DNA of 10,281 nt, taken from an uncultured Clostridia bacterium. GTDB taxonomy: Bacteria > Bacillota > Clostridia > Oscillospirales > Oscillospiraceae. Numbering within the stretch: the stretch's first letter is position 1; each line of letters begins with the position of its first letter. A program made the translations under genes and the position numbers. The stretch spans positions 1-10,281 of the forward strand of contig CALZAG010000045.1 of NCBI GenBank assembly GCA_945613045.1, in the 5' to 3' direction. Under the pieces are notes generated by a model. The model saw nothing but the letters and a program-made list of their open reading frames with translations, had not been told where the DNA came from and did not search any database. This document shows positions 6,822-10,281 of this stretch, piece by piece.

Positions 6822-8033
6822 TCATGCCTCGTCGATGATGCGGTGAATAACCTTGGTGCAGCGTTCTGTGTTGTAAACAACGGGAACGGGGTACACGGGG
6901 TTTGCCTCGGCAAGCGCCCATTTGCACATGGTGGGAATGTCCTCTTCCTTGATGTTATCAAAGCCGGTGGGGATGCCCATACGCTTGTTCATGGCGCGGA
7001 TCTCGGAGATGAAGGCCTTCGCCTTTTCCTCATCGCTGCCGGAGGTCTTAACTCCGGTGAGCTCGGCAAGATGAGCCAGCTTCGCATAAACTGCCTCGCC
7101 GTAGTCCTCAAGGACTATGGGCAGTATAACTGCGTTCGCAAGGCCGTGAGGGGTATTGTAAAGTCCGCCGAGGGTGTGGGCGATGGCGTGAACGTTGCCG
7201 ACGCCGGCGCGGGTGAAGGCAAAGCCGGCCTTGAAGGAAGCGGTCAGCATTTCCTGACGGGCCTCCATGTCGCTGCCGTCATTGTATGCGCGTTCAAGGT
7301 ATTTAAAAATGGCGACGGTGGCTTCCTCTGCAAGGCGAATTGTCTCCTTGGTGTTATACGTCCAGCATACATAAGCCTCTACCGCGTGGGTAAGAGCGTC
7401 CATACCGGTGGTGGCGGTGGTTTTCGGAGGCAGGTCGCGGGTGAGCTCAGGGTCGAGGATAGCGTATCTGGGGACAAGGCACAGATCCATGATGGCGTAC
7501 TTGTGGTGCGTCTCCTGATCGGTTATGACCGCGGCAATAGTTGTCTCAGAGCCGGTTCCCGCCGTGGTGGGGACGGCGACGAAGGTGGGTATTCTGTGCA
7601 GGACCTTGAGCAGTCCGGCCATTTTGTTGACTGGGGTCTTGGGATGCACTACTCTTGCGGCCGCGCCCTTTGCCGCGTCCATGGGCGAGCCGCCGCCTAT
7701 CGCGAGGAATGCGTCGCAGCCGGTCTCAAAATACATTTTCTGTATCTCATTAACGACCTTGACCGTGGGGTTGGAGGCGACCTCGGAATAGTGCTCGTAG
7801 GCTATACCCGCCTTGTCAAGGGCTTCCTTGGCAATAGGAGCGATAGTCTTGCCGACGGTGCGGCCCGTAACTATCATGACCTTCTTAACGTTATGCTTCT
7901 TAAAAAGCTCAGGAGCCTTTGCCAGTGCGCCCTCGCCGGTGACGGTGATGGGCTTGCGCCAGTACAGACAGCGTGCGGCAACATTGAAAACTGCCTGGAA
8001 AGTGCGGTAATATGCTTTTTTCAGACCATCCAT
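6822..8033 (-). CDS. Iron-containing alcohol dehydrogenase (group III, FucO/AdhB-like)
   Basis: NAD(P)-dependent alcohol/aldehyde oxidoreductase of the iron-activated family, 403 residues, cytoplasmic, usually reducing aldehydes to alcohols in fermentation. The nucleotide-binding motif GGGSPMDAAK lies at 113-122 and PTTAGTGSE at 155-163. Predicted metal ligands match the FucO pattern: Asp212 and His216 in GMDALTHAVEAY, His282 in NVHAIAHTLGG, and His296 in NTPHG. The first ~28 residues (MDGLKKAYYRTFQAVFNVAA, then RCLYWRKP) form an amphipathic extension before the core, seen in some members of the family. The ATG at 8033 has GGGAG 9 bases upstream. The gene is monocistronic between its own promoter and a strong terminator, and diverges from the PadR gene. 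The substrate (ethanol, butanol, propanediol or other) cannot be read from the sequence. Confidence 0.95.
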   Translation of the reverse strand: MDGLKKAYYRTFQAVFNVAARCLYWRKPITVTGEGALAKAPELFKKHNVKKVMIVTGRTVGKTIAPIAKEALDKAGIAYEHYSEVASNPTVKVVNEIQKMYFETGCDAFLAIGGGSPMDAAKGAAARVVHPKTPVNKMAGLLKVLHRIPTFVAVPTTAGTGSETTIAAVITDQETHHKYAIMDLCLVPRYAILDPELTRDLPPKTTATTGMDALTHAVEAYVCWTYNTKETIRLAEEATVAIFKYLERAYNDGSDMEARQEMLTASFKAGFAFTRAGVGNVHAIAHTLGGLYNTPHGLANAVILPIVLEDYGEAVYAKLAHLAELTGVKTSGSDEEKAKAFISEIRAMNKRMGIPTGFDNIKEEDIPTMCKWALAEANPVYPVPVVYNTERCTKVIHRIIDEA

Positions 8034-8065
8034 ATGTATTTTCTCCCTTCAAAACTAATAATTAC

Positions 8066-8094
8066 ATTTTAATATATATATACTGTTTAGTCAA
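8066..8094 (-). promoter_or_regulatory. Probable promoter of the alcohol dehydrogenase gene
   Basis: On the minus strand, TTGACT (8094-8089), a 17-base spacer rich in TA, then TAAAAT (8071-8066). The start would be near 8059, giving a leader of about 25 bases to the ATG at 8033. The AT-rich spacer offers other possible -10 boxes. No copy of the PadR operator falls within it; the nearest starts 44 bases away at 8138. Confidence 0.6.
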
Positions 8095-8131
8095 GGATAA
8101 TGACCAATTTATGTAATCAGCAAATATGGTC

Positions 8132-8159
8132 TTGACAATATCGATATTCGATATATAAT
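8132..8159 (+). promoter_or_regulatory. Promoter of the padR operon
   Basis: Both hexamers are perfect consensus: TTGACA at 8132-8137 and TATAAT at 8154-8159, with a 16-base spacer. Transcription should start near 8166, about 32 bases before the ATG at 8198. The spacer is almost entirely filled by the first palindromic operator, so such a strong promoter is expected to be held off by a repressor. Confidence 0.85.
8138..8154. promoter_or_regulatory. Palindromic operator O1, probable PadR site
   Basis: ATATCGA-TAT-TCGATAT is a perfect 7-3-7 inverted repeat. It fills the space between the -35 and -10 boxes and overlaps the first base of the -10, the standard position for blocking RNA polymerase. 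Binding by the adjacent PadR protein is inferred from position, symmetry and the second copy at 8168-8184. Confidence 0.75.
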
Positions 8160-8167
8160 ACAATTGA

Positions 8168-8184
8168 ACATCGATAATCGATAT
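8168..8184. promoter_or_regulatory. Palindromic operator O2, probable PadR site
   Basis: ACATCGA-TAA-TCGATAT has the same 7-3-7 plan as O1, with one arm base changed and a different centre. It is centred 30 bases from O1, close to three DNA turns, just downstream of the predicted transcript start and just before the ribosome binding site. Two in-phase sites fit cooperative binding of two dimers. Confidence 0.7.
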
Positions 8185-8197
8185 AAGGGGTGAGGGC

Positions 8198-8515
8198 ATG
8201 GCCAGAAAGAAATTCTCGACGCTGACAGAGCCCATGTTTTATCTGCTGATGTCCCTGAGCAAGGGAGATAAGTGCGGGATAGATATAAGCGAGTACATCT
8301 CCCGAAAGAGCTCAGGCAGAGTACAGCTAGGCCCGGGCACACTATATGCCCTGTTGTCGGAGTTTGAGCAGGAGGGCATCATCAAATATGTCGGCATAGA
8401 GGGCAAACGAAAAATATACAGAATAACGGAGCTTGGAGGAAAAATGTACAGCGACGAGCTGCTGCGGCTCAGACGGTGCATAGCAGACGCGGAGGGAGGA
8501 GACGAAAATGAGTAA
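8198..8515 (+). CDS. PadR-family transcriptional regulator
   Basis: Small winged-helix DNA-binding repressor, 105 residues. The N-terminal PadR fold is clear: TEPMFYLLMSL as helix 1, GIDISEYI as helix 2, the hallmark recognition helix PGTLYALLSEFEQEGII at 46-62, and a wing around KRKIYRIT (70-77), followed by TELGGKMYSDELLRLRR as the start of the dimerisation helix. The short C-terminal region places it with the small PadR subfamily (PadR-s2-like). The ATG at 8198 follows a strong AAGGGGTGA ribosome binding site. Two matched palindromes overlie its promoter, so autoregulation is likely. Its stop overlaps the next start by 8 bases (ATGAGTAA), giving tight coupling. PadR genes of this kind in Firmicutes are commonly followed by membrane or DUF2812/HAAS-type genes; here that partner is broken. 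The inducer is unknown. Confidence 0.93.
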   Translation: MARKKFSTLTEPMFYLLMSLSKGDKCGIDISEYISRKSSGRVQLGPGTLYALLSEFEQEGIIKYVGIEGKRKIYRITELGGKMYSDELLRLRRCIADAEGGDENE

Positions 8516-8627
8516 GTATGTAAAACGCGTTATACCATTTGAATCGAGCGATATACCTGCCATCCAGAAATGGCTCGAGGATATGGCGCAGCAGGGGCTG
8601 TTTTACAGCGGATGCGGGATACATTGA
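8508..8627 (+). pseudogene. Truncated DUF2812 gene, N-terminal 39 codons only
   Basis: Starts at an ATG inside the PadR stop region, behind GGAGGGAGGAG, an excellent ribosome binding site. The encoded 39 residues include IPAIQKWLEDMAQQGLFY, which matches the opening of DUF2812 proteins (pattern KWLE-MA-GL), a family often encoded directly after padR. Full-length members run well over 100 residues and usually include membrane helices. Here the frame ends at TGA 8625-8627 right after the SGCG segment. The following bases, in any frame, do not resume a DUF2812 pattern that I can recognise, so an internal deletion is more likely than a simple one-base frameshift. Family assignment rests on about 25 residues. 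It may still be translated as a short peptide. Confidence 0.6.
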
Positions 8628-8815
8628 CCGAGTTTGGGAAAGACGATGCCGAAATACATCACATAACCGAAAAATACGGAGAGCCGGAAAACTGTGTACG
8701 CCAGATAATGTATATCCGTCTCGGCAATAGGCTTGTAAGAGTATGGTATCAGGGGCCTGATGACCAGACGGACTACATTGACATGTATATTGATTATCTA
8801 AAAAATGCAGAATAG
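8624..8815 (+). other. Small unassigned reading frame, possible 3' remnant of a lost partner gene
   Basis: An open frame, one base back from the DUF2812 fragment, runs to TAG at 8813-8815. It can be read from ATG 8570, ATG 8612 or TTG 8624; the last overlaps the preceding stop as TTGA, which would permit reinitiation, but no good ribosome binding site precedes it. From 8624 the product is about 63 residues: first an acidic helical part, KDDAEIHHITEKYGEPENC, then VRQIMYIRLGNRLVRVWYQG and an acidic, Tyr-rich end. The ITEKYGEPE segment resembles the short helical motif (helix, G-x-PE) near the C-terminal end of HAAS/DUF1700-like and DUF6120-like domains, also found beside padR genes. This is a weak likeness. 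It could be the leftover 3' part of such a gene fused to the DUF2812 start by deletion, or a genuine small protein. Confidence 0.35.
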
Positions 8816-8819
8816 ACTA

Positions 8820-8851
8820 AAGGCGGAGGCTCAATAAAAGGCCTCCGCTTT
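8820..8851 (+). terminator. Terminator of the padR operon
   Basis: GCGGAGGC at 8823-8830 pairs with GCCTCCGC at 8841-8848, extended outward by one G-T wobble and two A-T pairs, around a 10-base loop. CTTTAATTTTGG follows as an interrupted T-run. It lies 5 bases after the stop at 8815. Confidence 0.8.
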
Positions 8852-8871
8852 AATTTTGGCAGTATTTATAG

Positions 8872-8899
8872 TTGACTTTTATTGAGAATGCTTTAAAAT
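8872..8899 (+). promoter_or_regulatory. Promoter of the phosphofructokinase gene
   Basis: TTGACT at 8872-8877, a 16-base spacer, then TAAAAT at 8894-8899. The start would be near 8906, with a leader of about 28 bases to the TTG at 8934. No operator-like palindrome is visible around it. Confidence 0.65.
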
Positions 8900-8933
8900 A
8901 CTTCTATACGAAAGCAAAAGAGAGGTATTTGAT

Positions 8934-10022
8934 TTGAAAAAGATGACAAGAGTCGCACTCATTACGTCAGGCGGCGACTGTCAGGGTCTCAACGCCGCTA
9001 TGCGCGGTATAGGCAAGGCTCTGCACAACAGGATAGAGAACCTTGAGATCTTCGGTATGTACGACGGTTACCGCGGCCTTATCGACGGTGACTATAAATA
9101 TATGGAGCCCAAGGACTTTGCCGGTATCCTCACTCAGGGCGGCACCATCCTCGGCACCTCGCGCCAGAGGTATATCCCGGGAAAGGACATCGTCGACGAT
9201 GAGGGCAACAGTCTCATCCCCGCGATGAAGGACACATACAATAAGCTGAATCTCGACTGCCTCGTCATCATGGGCGGCAACGGAACGCAAAAGAGCGCAA
9301 AGCTGCTCATGGACGCGGGTATGAACGTCGTGACCCTGCCCAAGACCATCGACAACGATATATGGGGTACTGATACGACCTTCGGCTTCCAGAGCGCAGT
9401 TGATATTGCCACCAATGTAATTGACTATATCCATTCCACGGCCTCGTCGCACAGCCGTATTTTTCTCGTTGAGCTCATGGGGCGGGACGCCGGCTGGCTC
9501 ACCCTCCATGCAGGCATCGGGAGTGGAGCGGACATCATCCTGCTTCCCGAGATACCGTATGACATAAACTACGTCATCAAGGCCATTGACCACCGCCGCC
9601 GCCACGGCAGGAGCTTTTCAATCCTCGCCGTTGCAGAGGGTGCAAAGAGCGTCCACGATCAGATACTCACCGAGGAGGAAAGCCGCAGACGGCGCGAAGA
9701 GTCCAAGCACTCTACTATTTCCTACGAGATAGCGGCTCAGATCGAGGCGGCCCTCGGTCAGGAAGCGCGTGTGACCGTGCCCGGCCACTATCAGCGCGGC
9801 GGTCCTCCGTGCCCCTATGACCGCGTTCTGGCAACACAGTTCGGCACTGCCGCCGCAGAGCTTATTGCAAACAGGCAGTATGGCCGCATGGTCGCCATCC
9901 AGAACGGGAAGATCGTGTCCATCCCCCTTGATGAGGCCGCCAGCAAGACCAAGTTCCTGCCGGTCGATCATCCGCTCATACAGGTCGCAAGAGATATCGG
10001 AATATCCTTCGGCGATCAGTGA
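8934..10022 (+). CDS. pfkA: 6-phosphofructokinase (PfkA superfamily, group III-like)
   Basis: Phosphorylates fructose 6-phosphate to fructose 1,6-bisphosphate, the committing step of glycolysis, in the cytoplasm. 362 residues, longer than E. coli PfkA (320) and in the range of PPi-type/group III enzymes. Motifs: TSGGDCQGLNAAMRG (11-25); GGTILGTSR (69-77); GGNGT (114-118) where classic enzymes have GGDGS; PKTIDND (136-142) with catalytic Asp140; MGRDAGWL (182-189) at the sugar-phosphate site; and PGHYQRGG (283-290). At the two donor-selecting positions this protein has Gly117 (as in ATP enzymes) and Lys137 (as in PPi enzymes); other Gly/Lys members, such as actinobacterial and trypanosomal enzymes, use ATP, so ATP is the likelier donor. 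Asn116 replaces the usual Asp. The TTG at 8934 is chosen because GAGGT ends 7 bases before it, whereas the ATG at 8943 would be 16 away. Own promoter and terminator. Confidence 0.93.
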   Translation: MKKMTRVALITSGGDCQGLNAAMRGIGKALHNRIENLEIFGMYDGYRGLIDGDYKYMEPKDFAGILTQGGTILGTSRQRYIPGKDIVDDEGNSLIPAMKDTYNKLNLDCLVIMGGNGTQKSAKLLMDAGMNVVTLPKTIDNDIWGTDTTFGFQSAVDIATNVIDYIHSTASSHSRIFLVELMGRDAGWLTLHAGIGSGADIILLPEIPYDINYVIKAIDHRRRHGRSFSILAVAEGAKSVHDQILTEEESRRRREESKHSTISYEIAAQIEAALGQEARVTVPGHYQRGGPPCPYDRVLATQFGTAAAELIANRQYGRMVAIQNGKIVSIPLDEAASKTKFLPVDHPLIQVARDIGISFGDQ

Positions 10023-10025
10023 ATT

Positions 10026-10064
10026 AAAACAGCAGGTTCACAATGAAAGTGAGCCTGCTGTTTT
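10026..10064 (+). terminator. Terminator of the phosphofructokinase gene
   Basis: AAAACAGCAGGTTCAC (10026-10041) pairs with GTGAGCCTGCTGTTTT (10049-10064), 16 pairs with one G-T wobble and a 7-base loop. It begins 3 bases after the stop and ends in TTTTCTGCTTT. The flanking A-run makes it usable for the minus-strand gene ending at 10098 as well. Confidence 0.9.
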
Positions 10065-10097
10065 CTGCTTTCGGCAAATGTGGCAGCATTGCGGACA

Positions 10098-10281
10098 TTA
10101 CTCCTGCAATTTTTCGGACAGCTCCCTGCGTTTGCTCCTGCGTACCCTGTTGATATGACGCTCAAAGTCTCCGTTGTCTATCAGTTCAGCAAGGACGAAC
10201 TGCTCAAAGGTAGGGACAGTGCAGGAATAGAAACCCAGCTTATCTTCAAAAGTGCTCACAAGATGCCTTGGAAGTATCATA
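10098..10281 (-). CDS. MocR/PdxR-type regulator (GntR plus aminotransferase-like), partial and apparently cut short
   Basis: Only the last 61 codons fall in the window; the gene continues past its right edge. MILPRHLVSTFEDKLGFYSC followed by TVPTFEQFVLAELI and NGDFERHINRVRR matches the pattern seen late in the class I aminotransferase-like domain of MocR regulators (Y-M-LP, FYSCTVP-FEQ, F-E-HINR-R). That PLP-binding domain senses vitamin B6 or amino compounds and is linked to an N-terminal GntR winged helix. In full-length members, around 460-480 residues, roughly 80-100 residues follow the HINR-R motif. Here the frame ends at TAA 10098-10100 after only 15 more residues (SKRRELSEKLQE at the end), and only 33 bases lie between it and the phosphofructokinase terminator. 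The small C-terminal lobe therefore seems to be missing, so the gene may be a pseudogene. The Met at 10278-10280 is probably internal. Confidence 0.75.
   Translation of the reverse strand, partial: MILPRHLVSTFEDKLGFYSCTVPTFEQFVLAELIDNGDFERHINRVRRSKRRELSEKLQE

Noticed and set aside
6843..8072. A 409-codon open frame on the plus strand, opposite the whole alcohol dehydrogenase gene and slightly longer than it.
   Set aside because: Its protein shows no recognisable family motifs, while the opposite strand has every iron-ADH motif plus a ribosome binding site, promoter and terminator. Codon bias in the real gene keeps the antisense frame free of stops.
8034..8137. Control of the divergent alcohol dehydrogenase by the PadR protein.
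   Set aside because: No palindrome copy overlaps the predicted dehydrogenase promoter; the nearest starts 44 bases upstream of its -35. Possible through looping but unsupported.
8590..8630. Programmed -1 frameshifting as a way to join the DUF2812 fragment to the downstream frame.
   Set aside because: There is no XXXYYYZ slippery heptamer (only a run of four T) and the downstream frame does not continue the DUF2812 pattern.
8967..9605. A 212-codon minus-strand frame inside the phosphofructokinase gene.
   Set aside because: It lies wholly opposite conserved PFK motifs, has no ribosome binding site I can see and no family resemblance.

Overview
The window looks like chromosome of a Gram-positive, Clostridia-type anaerobe, possibly an Oscillospiraceae/Ruminococcaceae-like gut lineage. 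The reasons are moderately GC-rich coding DNA, GGAGG-type ribosome binding sites, consensus-like sigma-A promoters, TTG starts, a PadR/DUF2812 gene pair, an FtsX-type permease with a very long coiled coil, and a GGNGT-type phosphofructokinase. The assignment is by family resemblance only. There are no RNA genes, insertion sequences, CRISPR arrays or phage genes, and no gene-free stretch longer than about 170 bases.

Layout. (1) 1-3946, plus strand: an ABC ATPase whose 5' end lies outside the window, then a 1097-residue permease 4 bases downstream. Together they make a MacB/LolD-like exporter or mechanotransmission-type ABC complex. (2) 3948-5796, plus strand: a near-perfect promoter that starts one base after the permease stop, a membrane Ser/Thr kinase with two predicted extracellular Ig-like (Big) domains in place of PASTA repeats, and a shared hairpin terminator. 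(3) 5809-8033, minus strand: a PAP2 membrane phosphatase and, upstream of it, an iron-dependent alcohol dehydrogenase. Each has its own promoter. They are separated by a hairpin that ends the dehydrogenase transcript and also contains the -35 box of the phosphatase. (4) 8132-8851, plus strand: a PadR-family regulator with two matching palindromic operators over its own promoter, overlapping the start of a broken DUF2812 gene and a second small unassigned reading frame, then a terminator. (5) 8872-10064, plus strand: a monocistronic 6-phosphofructokinase. (6) 10098-10281, minus strand: the end of a MocR/PdxR-like regulator that appears to stop early.

How the parts may work together (inference). 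The transporter, the kinase with envelope-facing Ig domains and the PAP2 phosphatase are all membrane proteins that could act at the cell envelope. Only the first two are co-oriented, and the kinase has its own promoter, so a joint function is not shown. The dehydrogenase and phosphofructokinase are ordinary fermentative and glycolytic functions. The PadR unit looks like a self-regulated switch that has lost its usual membrane-protein partner. No clearly new multi-gene system is evident. The most distinctive items are the twin PadR operators with their broken target gene, the kinase architecture and the coiled-coil permease.
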